This document shows positions 25,731 through 33,156 of a DNA stretch of 64,000 bases, in pieces. Below the pieces are notes generated by a model. It ran no database searches and was not told the origin of the DNA. It saw only the letters and a program-made list of their open reading frames with translations. A program made the position numbers and the translations under genes. Every line of letters begins with the position of its first letter. Positions within the stretch are counted from its first letter, which is position 1. The DNA is taken from contig CBDFGE010000006.1 in the NCBI GenBank assembly GCA_965247055.1, positions 496,001 through 560,000 of the forward strand, written 5' to 3'. Origin of the DNA: CBDFGE01 sp965247055. GTDB lineage: Bacteria; Chloroflexota; Dehalococcoidia; Lucifugimonadales; JAGWBF01.

Positions 25731-26630
25731 GTGGGATTCATCTTTGACAACGTCCTAGTCAACCCGATGCTGAACGCGCTGGTTGTGCTGTACAGCATCC
25801 TCTTCAGCAACTTCGGGCTGTCCATAATCGTCTTTACCGTGCTCGTCCGCCTGGCGACCATGCCCCTTCACCTGAAGCAGATCAATCAGATGCGGAAGAT
25901 GCAGGCCCTACAGCCCCGGATGAAGGAGATCCAGGCACGCAACGCCAAGGACCCCAAGAAAAGGTCCGCGGACATGATGGGCCTCTACAAGGAAGCCGGG
26001 GTGAACCCTCTGGGATGTCTGGGGCCCATGGTCATCCAACTACCCATCTGGATCGGGCTCTACCAGGCCCTTCTCAAGGCACTGGGCACCCATCCCGACG
26101 GGTTGGTGGGCCTTTCCCAGAGGCTGTACTCCTGGAACCCGGTGGCAGATACCATCGCGCCCCTCAACAGCGGCTTCCTCTGGCTGGACCTGGCCAACCC
26201 CGATCCCACTCCCATACTGCCGGTGTTGGTGGGGGTGTCCACCTGGGTCCAGCAAAAGATGACTATGATGCCGGCAACGGACGACAGGCAGCGGTCCACC
26301 AACAACATGATGCTGTGGATGATGCCCATGATGCTGGCCTTTTTTTCATTCACCTTCCCCAGCGGCCTCGCCCTATACTGGGTGGCCTCGAACGCAATCG
26401 GGGTAACCATTCAGTGCTTCATTACAGGATGGGGTCCCCTTTTCGCCAAAGCCACCCCTGCGGCCGCGCCCACCCCTCCAGCGGCCCAGGAGCCAGAATC
26501 TAAGGAGTTGGCAAGCGATGGAACAGCGAACGATGTCCGGAAGAACCGTCGAAGAGGCAATAGAGGTAGCGCTGAAAGAGCTCGACGCAGACCGGGACGA
26601 GGTAGAGGTAGAGATACTAAGCCGCGGTAA
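25731..26630 (+). CDS. yidC: Membrane protein insertase YidC/Oxa1
   Basis: 299 residues from the GTG at 25731. It is the short, Gram-positive-like form without the large periplasmic domain. Membrane segments: ALVVLYSILFSNFGLSIIVF, then after the cytosolic hairpin (LKQINQMRKMQALQPRMKEI) IQLPIWIGLYQALLKAL, PILPVLVGVSTWVQ and MMLAFFSFTFPSGLALYWVAS. The conserved Arg for substrate grip lies in VLVRLATMPL. The C-terminal 50 residues are very basic (RKNRRRGNRGSAERARRR), as in forms that bind ribosomes directly. It inserts membrane proteins with or without SecYEG. The tail overlaps jag. Confidence 0.95.
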   Translation: MGFIFDNVLVNPMLNALVVLYSILFSNFGLSIIVFTVLVRLATMPLHLKQINQMRKMQALQPRMKEIQARNAKDPKKRSADMMGLYKEAGVNPLGCLGPMVIQLPIWIGLYQALLKALGTHPDGLVGLSQRLYSWNPVADTIAPLNSGFLWLDLANPDPTPILPVLVGVSTWVQQKMTMMPATDDRQRSTNNMMLWMMPMMLAFFSFTFPSGLALYWVASNAIGVTIQCFITGWGPLFAKATPAAAPTPPAAQEPESKELASDGTANDVRKNRRRGNRGSAERARRRPGRGRGRDTKPR

Positions 26631-27162
26631 GCCCGGGTTCCTGGGTTTCGGTGCCGAGCCTGCCCGGGTTAGCGTAAGGAAGCTCACGTCCGTGGGCAAT
26701 GCCGCCTCCCTGGCCCTGGATGTCCTGAACAAGATTCTGGCGAGGTCTGGGGTCCAGACGCTAACGATGCTCAGGAGTGCCCACGATCCCGATAGCGGCG
26801 GCCCCGTCATCGACATAACGGGCGAAGACGCGGGGCTCCTCATAGGTCGCAGGGGAGAGACCCTTCGTGCCCTCCAATACATCGTAAACCTGGCGGTGAA
26901 GAACACCCTCAAGGACGTGGACGTGAGGGTGAGCCTGGACGTAGAGCGGTACCGTGAGCGCCGGAACAACTCCCTGCATGAGATGGCGCTCCGGGTGGCC
27001 GAGAGGGTGGCCGGCACCGGACGGGCCATTCCTCTGGAGCCGATGCCGGCGGCAGAGCGCAGGATTATCCACATAGCCCTAGCGGACCACCCCAGAGTTA
27101 CCACAGAGAGCAGCGGTGTCGGGGAGATCAGAAAGGTAACCATCTCGCCAAAAAGGCCCTGA
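26533..27162 (+). CDS. jag: KhpB/Jag RNA-binding protein
   Basis: About 210 residues. A Jag-N domain (GRTVEEAIEVALKELDADRDEV, with SRGKPGFLGFG) is followed by a KH domain (GEDAGLLIGRRGETLRALQYI) and a C-terminal R3H domain (RRNNSLHEMALRVAERV). Jag/KhpB binds RNA and in Gram-positives works with KhpA in cell-wall and division control. The ATG at 26518 is an alternative start. The overlap of about 98 bases with yidC is long, but both frames are well conserved. It ends the rpmH cluster. Confidence 0.95.
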   Translation: MSGRTVEEAIEVALKELDADRDEVEVEILSRGKPGFLGFGAEPARVSVRKLTSVGNAASLALDVLNKILARSGVQTLTMLRSAHDPDSGGPVIDITGEDAGLLIGRRGETLRALQYIVNLAVKNTLKDVDVRVSLDVERYRERRNNSLHEMALRVAERVAGTGRAIPLEPMPAAERRIIHIALADHPRVTTESSGVGEIRKVTISPKRP

Positions 27163-27194
27163 CCCCGGCGGCCTTCGGCTAACATGATGGGTTC

Positions 27195-28064
27195 GTGCCG
27201 GGCACCTGGGAGACCCTGGTGCGCAGGGAGGAGCTGGTGCTACAGGCGCTCTTCAACGTTACCAAGGCGTTCATAGGGGTAGTGCATCTCGTTCCGCTGC
27301 CCGGGTCCCCCCGGTGGCTGGGAGATATGGAGGTGGTGCTGGCCAGGGCAAGAGAGGACGCACTGGCTCTGGCCGAGGGTGGCGCCGACGGGATCGTCGT
27401 GGAGAACTTCGGCGACGCGCCCTTCGACACGGGCCCGGTGGGGCCCCACACGGTGGCAGCCCAGGCCCTGGCGGTGCGCGCAGTGAGGGACGCGGTGGGC
27501 CTCCCAGTGGGCGTGAACGTGCTTCGCAACGACCCCGCTGCGGCCCTTGCCATCGCCGTGGCCGGCGGGGCCTGCTTCATCCGCGTTAACGTGCACTACG
27601 GGGTAATGTTGGCCGACGAAGGGCTAATCCAGGGGAGGGCCCACGAGACTCTACGTTACCGGCGTTCCCTTGGGTCGGCGGACAGGGTGAAAATATTCGC
27701 GGATGTGCTGGTCAAGCACGCCGTCCCCCTTGGGCAGGCCGACATCGGCCGGGTGGCCAGGGAGACCGTGTCGCGGGGGCTGGCCGACGCCCTCGTGGTG
27801 ACCGGTCCGGCAACGGGCGCTCAGGCCGAGCTTGACGACGTCCTGAAGGTAAGGGAGGCGGCGCCCGGTACGCCTGTTCTGGTCGGCAGCGGCTTGGACG
27901 AAGGTAACGCCGCCTCGTTCCTTGTGCTGGCCGACGGCGCAATAGTCGGGACCAGCCTGAAGGTGGGCGGAGATATTCGTAACCCGGTGGACCCGGCAAG
28001 GGTGAGGGCGCTGGCCCGGCACTTCAAGGCGTTCCGCCAGGTGACCCCGGATCGGGCCGGCTAA
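27195..28064 (+). CDS. BtpA/SgcQ-family protein
   Basis: 289 residues from GTG. TIM-barrel pattern: FIGVVHLVPLPGSPRW, GADGIVVENFGDAPF, VGVNVLRNDPAAALAIA, FIRVNVHYGVMLADEG, VKIFADVLVKHAVPLG, and the phosphate-type end GSGLDEGNAASFL with GAIVGTSLK. This is the BtpA family. BtpA itself is needed for photosystem I stability in cyanobacteria, while SgcQ lies in a sugar operon. In a non-phototroph the job is probably that of an aldolase- or nucleosidase-like enzyme, not known. Its end overlaps the end of the CinA-like gene on the other strand by four bases. Confidence 0.85.
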   Translation: MPGTWETLVRREELVLQALFNVTKAFIGVVHLVPLPGSPRWLGDMEVVLARAREDALALAEGGADGIVVENFGDAPFDTGPVGPHTVAAQALAVRAVRDAVGLPVGVNVLRNDPAAALAIAVAGGACFIRVNVHYGVMLADEGLIQGRAHETLRYRRSLGSADRVKIFADVLVKHAVPLGQADIGRVARETVSRGLADALVVTGPATGAQAELDDVLKVREAAPGTPVLVGSGLDEGNAASFLVLADGAIVGTSLKVGGDIRNPVDPARVRALARHFKAFRQVTPDRAG

Positions 28065-29212
28065 CGGAGGTTGGTGGAGGAGACGTCCTCCCGAAACCAG
28101 TTCTCGGGGATAGCCTCGAAGAGGTCGGCGAACTTCTTGGGGATCGGCACGTCGGTGAGGGTGCGAAAGACGCCTTCGTGAAGCCGTCCGGCCACCAGGA
28201 ACTTGCACCCTGCGTCGCGTATCTCTTCCAGGGCCTTCATCATGGCCCTTTTGCGACCCCCGTAGTACCGGGGATGCAGGAGCCGCTGCGCCGTGTCCCA
28301 TCCTATGACGAAGGCGCATCCAGGGAACAGGGCCGCCTTCTCCCGGAAGATGGGCGCGCGGGTCAGGACCACGCGCCGCCTACCCTGGAACTGGCGCAGC
28401 CGGCGGCGCACCTCCTCCTCTTCCAGGGCTGGCTTGTCCACGTTCAGCACCGAGATTTCAAAGATGACCTGGCCCCGCACCATGTGGGAGGCCACCTGGG
28501 CCAGCCGCTCGTGGCCCTGGTGCAGCGGGCTGAAGGAGCCCGGCAGCACAGCAGCCGCGCGTATGGGCTCGTTGGCGGCCATGCTGCCGTCGGGATAGAC
28601 CGTCACCGTGCGCACTCCCCCGCCCCACCCCCTATCGGATGTCTTGGCCAGCAACAGCTGGACCAGGTCGGCGTGGTCGCTACGCTGCACCTGGAGCCGC
28701 TCCCCCTCCAGCAGGGCAGGGGGCAGGTCATGCCCCAGCTTGCAGGCCTCCCCCAGAGCGTGCAGGATGAGCCGGCTCACCAGGTCCTCCTCTCCCGCCC
28801 GGTCCCGCTCTCCCTTCGCCAGCCCCAGGTCGTAAGTAGTGACCCCCACGTCGTCCCATGCGGCGACACAGCACCGGTGGTCCCCCCGCCTGGGCCTGTC
28901 CGTCGAGATGGCCGCGGTGCAAGCCAGCCCTAAGACCGGCTCCTGCATCTCCCTTAGCTGGAGGGCCCGGGTGTAGGCGGCCTCCGCCATCTCCCTTGCC
29001 ACCCGCGGCGTAACGTACTGTTCCGGCTCCCGGCCCAGCAGCTCGGCGATGGACCGGCGGCTGTACGGGACGATGGCTTCCAGCACGGTCCTGGACGCCC
29101 CTGGGGCTCCCAGAAGCCAGGCCAGCGCCTGCCCACCGGCGCCGGCCACGGCGACGACCGCCATGTACGGAGAGCTGTGGACGCTCTCCACCAGGCTACG
29201 GGTGGCTTCCAT
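28061..29212 (-). CDS. CinA C-terminal-like domain fused to a nucleotidyltransferase
   Basis: 383 residues. Residues 1-165 follow the CinA_C (nicotinamide-nucleotide amidase) plan: GASRTVLEAIVPYSRRSIAELLG, a VTPRVAREMAEAAYTRA helix, and LGLACTAAISTDRPRRGDHRCC. The usual catalytic AESVTGG is VESVHSS here, so the Ser/Thr/Gly signature is degraded. Residues 215-383 are a cytidylyltransferase-like fold: GSFSPLHQGHERL (the HxGH motif) and C-terminal VSSTNLR (the ISSTxxR motif), as in nicotinamide or pantetheine nucleotidyltransferases. A pyridine-nucleotide role fits both halves but is inference. The start at 29212 (MEATRSLVESV) suits the domain edge. Confidence 0.8.
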   Translation of the reverse strand: MEATRSLVESVHSSPYMAVVAVAGAGGQALAWLLGAPGASRTVLEAIVPYSRRSIAELLGREPEQYVTPRVAREMAEAAYTRALQLREMQEPVLGLACTAAISTDRPRRGDHRCCVAAWDDVGVTTYDLGLAKGERDRAGEEDLVSRLILHALGEACKLGHDLPPALLEGERLQVQRSDHADLVQLLLAKTSDRGWGGGVRTVTVYPDGSMAANEPIRAAAVLPGSFSPLHQGHERLAQVASHMVRGQVIFEISVLNVDKPALEEEEVRRRLRQFQGRRRVVLTRAPIFREKAALFPGCAFVIGWDTAQRLLHPRYYGGRKRAMMKALEEIRDAGCKFLVAGRLHEGVFRTLTDVPIPKKFADLFEAIPENWFREDVSSTNLR

Positions 29213-29225
29213 GGCGAGGTGGCCC

Positions 29226-29801
29226 TTACCGTTTCCAGGGTGCGAGTTCAATGTCCCTCATACGCTCCCGGGAGTATTCGATTTCCAGCTTGATCTTCCG
29301 GTCCCACTCCTCCGCCCACTGAACGGGAATCGCCCTACGTGCATCGCTCCACCACAGGGGTCCGTCGTCGCTCAGGGTTTCCCCGGCCAGCACCTCCCCC
29401 AGAAAGCAGGTCATGTCGCCCCCGTCCATAGCGTTGACGACGCGGCAGTCCAGGTACCCCCAGCAGTCCTGAAGGAGCGGGCTGCCCGAGGGCCCCACAC
29501 CCCATGGGACGTTCACCAGCTTGTCCACCTGCCGCCCAGAGACCAGGCCGAACTCGTTGATGTACCGGAGCTGGTCCGGGCGCAGGTAGTTCAGGGCGAA
29601 GGCCCCGCTGCCGTAAATCAGCTCGTGGCTGTAGTTGCGCTTGTATATCTGGACCACCACCCTGGGCATACTGGGCACGATGGACGCGGCGCCGATGGCC
29701 ACGGCGATCTGGGCGTTGGCCACTCCCCGCCAGCGGCAGGTGACCGCGGCGATGGGCGACCAGAGCTGGCCCATGATGGGGGCGATCGCAGCGTATTCCA
29801 T
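29226..29801 (-). CDS. Flavin reductase-like, FMN-binding split-barrel protein
   Basis: 191 residues from the ATG at 29801, with GGGAGGTGG ahead. The open frame reaches 29942 but the extra part is Arg/Pro-rich. The sequence follows the flavin-reductase-like domain: AAIAPIMGQLWSPIAAVTCRW, PRVVVQIYKRNYSHELIYGSG, FALNYLRPDQLRYINEFGLVSG, DCRVVNAMDGGDMTCFLGEV. Such proteins bind FMN and supply reduced flavin or reduce small substrates. The LLM oxidoreductases in this region would be natural partners, but none is adjacent. It lies 14 bases upstream of the CinA-like gene on the same strand. Confidence 0.8.
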   Translation of the reverse strand: MEYAAIAPIMGQLWSPIAAVTCRWRGVANAQIAVAIGAASIVPSMPRVVVQIYKRNYSHELIYGSGAFALNYLRPDQLRYINEFGLVSGRQVDKLVNVPWGVGPSGSPLLQDCWGYLDCRVVNAMDGGDMTCFLGEVLAGETLSDDGPLWWSDARRAIPVQWAEEWDRKIKLEIEYSRERMRDIELAPWKR

Positions 29802-29910
29802 CGCGCCACCTCCCGGTGGCTGGCTCCTCCAGGCTCGCGGACGGTGCCCAGTTAGTCTACCACAGCGTCGGAGGGGCGCCAACAGCGCCCACCAACCCCC
29901 CCCGTTCCCA

Positions 29911-30330
29911 TCAGGGCAGTGCGGCGATGGCCTCCACCTCAAGAAGGAACTCCTCCCTCACCAGCCGGTTGATGATGAGCAGGGTGTTCGGCGCGTAGTC
30001 GCCCTCGGGATAGGCCCGGGCGAACACCTCCCTCCGGGTGGCGATCAGGCCCTCGATGTCCTGGGCGCGCGTAAGGTAGGTAGTGAACTGGACCACGTTC
30101 TGGAAAGTGGCGCCGGCGCTGGCCAGCACCTGCTCCAGGTTGTGAAACACCTGCCGCACCTGGGCGGGGAAGTCCCCCTTTCCCACCATCTCCCCGTTCT
30201 CGTCGACGGCCACCTGCCCGGCGATGAACATAAGCCGATCCGGCCGGACGGTCACGGCGCTGCTGGAGGCCCCGATGGGGCGGGCCACCCCCCTGGTCTG
30301 CACGATAGTCCTCTCAATGTCGTTTGCCAT
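29911..30330 (-). CDS. RidA-family enamine/imine deaminase-like protein
   Basis: 139 residues from the ATG at 30330 with GGAGG ahead. RidA/YjgF trimers hydrolyse reactive enamine and imine intermediates. Clear motifs: GASSSAVTVRPDRLMFIAGQ, GDFPAQVRQVFHNLEQVL, VVQFTTYLTRAQDIEGL. The catalytic-Arg position of true RidA lies in a segment ending FARAYPEGDYAPNTLLIIN. Here Arg is not visible at the expected R-P-A-R place, so this is probably one of the Rid subfamilies (Rid4-7) with a different substrate. The upstream open frame is discarded. Confidence 0.88.
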   Translation of the reverse strand: MANDIERTIVQTRGVARPIGASSSAVTVRPDRLMFIAGQVAVDENGEMVGKGDFPAQVRQVFHNLEQVLASAGATFQNVVQFTTYLTRAQDIEGLIATRREVFARAYPEGDYAPNTLLIINRLVREEFLLEVEAIAALP

Positions 30331-30442
30331 CCTTCTCCTCCTTGATGCTTGCTCGATGGGTCGGCAATGGAAAGGATAGCATACAGCACCTTGGAGTGAT
30401 GCTAAAAGGGCCCGCCGGGAATCTCTGCCCGTGAGTAGTGTT

Positions 30443-30655
30443 ATGCTGAATCTGGTGATTAGGGTCGGCCTGGTGGTCACTCCAGAAGGTCGGGAAGCTG
30501 GACATACCCGTCCAGGGAGGCCAGATAGCCGGAATGGCGAAGCCGGCGGTGCTGGAGGTTTGGGCGGCCCGTGAGATTGACGCCCGAGGGAAAGTGGTGG
30601 TCCCGGGGGTATGGAGCCTCACGCCCACGTCGCAGCGCGCATGGCTCGACTCTGA
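30443..30655 (+). pseudogene. Frameshifted N-terminal remnant of a hydantoinase/dihydropyrimidinase
   Basis: Three frames together spell the start of a cyclic amidohydrolase. Frame one from ATG 30443 gives MLNLVIRVGLVVTPEGR. After a one-base shift near 30490 comes KLDIPVQGGQIAGMAKP and AREIDARGKVVVPG. After a second shift near 30608 comes GGMEPHAHVAA, the metal-binding HxH strand (usually GGIDPHVH). A TGA closes it. Nothing recognisable follows, so the catalytic barrel is gone. At least two indels plus a large 3' loss make this a dead gene. Up to 30795 I see nothing else firm. Confidence 0.7.
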
Positions 30656-30795
30656 ATGTGGCGCCCAGGCGTCGAGACGCAGTCGCCGGAGGGGGCCAGC
30701 TGCGCGAGACGGTCCACGGAGAACACAACGGCATGGAGACCCGGCTAATGGTGGGCTATCGCGGCTTGAGTACTGAGGCCCCCACGCAGACTGCC

Positions 30796-30945
30796 CTATT
30801 CGGGCTGGGCCATGGCCAGTACGTCTTCTCGTTTGACTTCCTGGTTGTGTACTGTCTTGCCATGCTCTTGGACTAGCTGCACCAACTCATCGTCGGTATC
30901 CGCCCTGAGAGTCTGGCCGCAGGGACAGTTAACTACCTTGGCCAT
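30796..30945 (-). CDS. DUF1059-family small protein
   Basis: 49 residues from ATG 30945 with AAGGAGGG ahead; the longer open frame upstream is not supported. MAKVVNCPCGQTLRADTDDE and LVQLVQEHGKTVHN match the DUF1059 pattern: Cys-x-Cys, Asp/Glu cluster, and a His-containing helix. The family is thought to bind metal. Function is unknown. The gene diverges from the BTAD regulator. Confidence 0.85.
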   Translation of the reverse strand: MAKVVNCPCGQTLRADTDDELVQLVQEHGKTVHNQEVKREDVLAMAQPE

Positions 30946-30974
30946 CACAAGCCCTCCTTCGATCCTTCGTACTC

Positions 30975-30980
30975 TATAAT
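30975..30980 (+). promoter_or_regulatory. -10 box ahead of the BTAD gene
   Basis: TATAAT on the plus strand, 46 bases before the BTAD start. No clear -35 box. Confidence 0.35.
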
Positions 30981-31026
30981 GGTAAGGGCCCCATTTGGCA
31001 ATTCTTTGGTAAGGGGTTGACATCGG

Positions 31027-31710
31027 ATGAGCATCAGAGTCTATCTCGCTGGACGGATGGCCGTGGAGGTGGATGGGCAGGTAATAATAGACGAGCGCCG
31101 GTTTCGCAGCAGACAAGCTCGATTGGCCTTTGCTTACCTGATCTGCGAGCGGACGAGGCCCGTGTCTAGGGAGGAGCTTGCACGCCTGATATGGCCCCAA
31201 GAGGTAGCTTCCTCGTGGGAGGTCGCTCTCAGCGCACTGATGAGTAGGCTGCGGAGCCTGCTTAGCTCCGACGGGCTTAGCTCACGGGGTGTGAGTTTTT
31301 CCCGGGGTTTCGGACAGTACCGCATTCTGTTCCCTTCCGATGCGTGGATAGACCTGGAAGCGGTTGCATCGGCCGTAGATAAGGCCGAAGGCGCGCTGAG
31401 GTCAGGTCGGCCCCACGAGGTGCTCGGCCCGGCGACGGTGGCCGCGGGCATCGCCAGGCGGCCGTTTGTGTCGGGCGCCGAAGGCGACTGGGTGTCGTCG
31501 CTGCGCGGCAAGCTGGAAAGGCAGCTGCTCCGGGCGTTGGAGTGTTTGGCCCGGATGTGGCTTGCGGCGGGAGAGCCCGAGCTCGCCATCGAGCCTGGCA
31601 TGCAGGCGGTGGAGATCGACCACTACCGTGAGAGCAGCTACCAACTCTTGATGCGGGCTTATATCGACGGAGGAAACCCGCCGAAAGCCCTGGAGGTCTA
31701 TCATCGCCTA
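31027..31710 (+). pseudogene. BTAD-type transcriptional regulator, 5' part, interrupted by an IS5-family element
   Basis: 228 codons up to the insertion point. Residues 1-95 are an OmpR/SARP-like winged helix (VYLAGRMAVEVDGQVI, RSRQARLAFAYLICERTRPVSREELARLIWP). Residues 100 on are the bacterial transcriptional activator domain (TPR-like helices, YRESSYQLLMRAYIDGGNPPKALEVYHRL). At 31711 the frame runs into the insertion sequence and stops 12 bases later. The missing end is found intact at 33016-33093, so the original gene was about 254 codons. With only the last 25 residues lost and replaced by three, the product may still be made and could be partly active. Confidence 0.88.
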
Positions 31711-33013
31711 GCAGGATGCTGAAAAACCTGTACCTGACGGGGTCGTTGTGTAGGTGGTATAGTCCGGGGTAGATAAACTTGGGGAGGGAGCGGGATGCGA
31801 GGAGATGTGGAAAGGCAGACCATGATTCTAAGTGCGGGGACTCCGGACCAGCTGATACCCGAAGACCACCCCATCCGGCTAATCAAACCCATGGTCGACC
31901 GGGCCTTGGCTGAGCTGTCTCCCACCTTCAGCCGCATGTACGCCAAGGTGGGACGCCCCTCCATTCCTCCCGAACACCTGCTAAAAGGATGCCTGCTGAT
32001 GGGTCTCTACACCATCAGGAGCGAGCGCCAGTTCTGCGAGCGACTGCAATATGACCTGCTGTTCAAATGGTTTCTGGACCTGAACATCATGGACCCAGCC
32101 TTCGACTCCTCCACCTTTTCCAAGAACAAGACTCGGCTATTGGACCATGAGGTGTCTGGACAATTCTTCCAAGAGGTGTTGGCCGAAGCTCAGCGCCGGA
32201 ATCTGCTGTCCGATGAGCACTTCACCGTGGATGGGACCTTGCTGGAATCTTGGGCGTCATTGAAGAGCTTCCGACCCAAAGATGGTAGAGGGCCCAGGGG
32301 AGGAGGACGCGACCCCGAGGTGGACTTTCGCGGGGAAGAAAGGAAGAACGACAGCCATGCCTCCACCACGGACCCAGAGGCTCGACTGGCGCGTAAGGGC
32401 CCTGGGAAGGAGGCCAAGCTGTGCTTTGCCGGACACGTGCTAATGGAGAACCGTAATGGCTTGGCGGTGGGGGTGTTGGTCACTGAGGCCAACGGACGGG
32501 CGGAGCGGCAGGCCGCAGTGGAACTGCTTTCCCGTTTACGAGGAGTAGGCCGGATAACGTTGGGTGGAGACAAGAACTACGACGCCAGAGCCTTCGTTGC
32601 TAGATGTGGGGAGATGAAAGTCACGCCCCACGTGGCCCAAAATACCAAAGGCCGGTCCAGCGCCATCGATGGCAGGACAACCCGTCACCCGGGGTATGCC
32701 ATCAGCCAGCGGGTGAGGAAGCGGGTGGAGGAGATCTTCGGCTGGACCAAGACGGTGGGCGGCGGGCGCAAGTTGCGTTACATCGGGGTAGCCCGCAACC
32801 AGATGTGGGCGGACCTGACGGTGGCTGCCTACAACCTGGTCCGGATGGCCAAATTGGCTTTAAACCCGGGCTGAAGGTGGGACAAAGGCCTGATCCGGGG
32901 GTGGAGTGGCCTCCCCCGGTGGCTGAGACCTCTCCTCTATAGGGTGCATCCCTCCAAAACAACGGGAGTTAACGGTCTTTAGCCCACCTGCCGGCCTTAT
33001 TTCAGCACCCTGC
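31711..33013 (+). mobile_element. IS5-family insertion sequence with both ends
   Basis: 1303 bp. The left end is GCAGGATGCTGAAAA and the right end, read inward, is GCAGGGTGCTGAAAT: inverted repeats with one mismatch in the first 14 bases. The dinucleotide TA stands on both sides (31709-31710 and 33014-33015) as the target duplication; CTA is an equally valid reading. Removing the element plus one TA restores the BTAD frame exactly (YHRL then RGLLAGELG). One transposase gene fills the middle. The right arm holds a hairpin CCGGGGG/CCCCCGG near 32899-32923. Confidence 0.92.
31795..32874 (+). CDS. IS5-family transposase
   Basis: 359 residues, with GGGAGGGAGCGGG ahead of the ATG. It moves the element by DDE chemistry: Asp in FTVDGTLLESWASLKSF, Asp in TLGGDKNYDARAFV, Glu in RKRVEEIFGWTKTVGG. 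The Asp-to-Glu part carries the conserved Y-(2)-R-(3)-E-(6)-K-like layout. The N-terminal DUF772 domain (IPPEHLLKGCLLMGLYTIRS) is present. Length is normal and the frame is intact, so the element may still be active. Confidence 0.93.
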   Translation: MRGDVERQTMILSAGTPDQLIPEDHPIRLIKPMVDRALAELSPTFSRMYAKVGRPSIPPEHLLKGCLLMGLYTIRSERQFCERLQYDLLFKWFLDLNIMDPAFDSSTFSKNKTRLLDHEVSGQFFQEVLAEAQRRNLLSDEHFTVDGTLLESWASLKSFRPKDGRGPRGGGRDPEVDFRGEERKNDSHASTTDPEARLARKGPGKEAKLCFAGHVLMENRNGLAVGVLVTEANGRAERQAAVELLSRLRGVGRITLGGDKNYDARAFVARCGEMKVTPHVAQNTKGRSSAIDGRTTRHPGYAISQRVRKRVEEIFGWTKTVGGGRKLRYIGVARNQMWADLTVAAYNLVRMAKLALNPG

Positions 33014-33015
33014 TA

Positions 33016-33093
33016 AGGGGGCTACTCGCAGGTGAGCTCGGCACCGAGCCCTCGCCGGCCACCGAGGAGCTATATCTTGAGGTGCTGGGGTAA
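33016..33093 (+). pseudogene. 3' fragment of the interrupted BTAD regulator
   Basis: 25 codons and a TAA: RGLLAGELGTEPSPATEELY then LEVLG. This is the canonical last helix pair of a BTAD domain and continues in frame from residue 228 of the 5' part once the insertion sequence is taken out. Confidence 0.88.
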
Positions 33094-33116
33094 GAGATAG
33101 GTCGGTCTAGGGCCCG

Positions 33117-33125
33117 TGCTATAAT
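33117..33125 (+). promoter_or_regulatory. Extended -10 promoter of selD
   Basis: TGCTATAAT: a perfect -10 with the TGn extension, 31 bases before the selD ATG. No -35 is visible, as is common with extended -10 promoters. Confidence 0.6.
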
Positions 33126-33156
33126 GGTGCTGGATACGCCTTGATAGGGGAGGACC

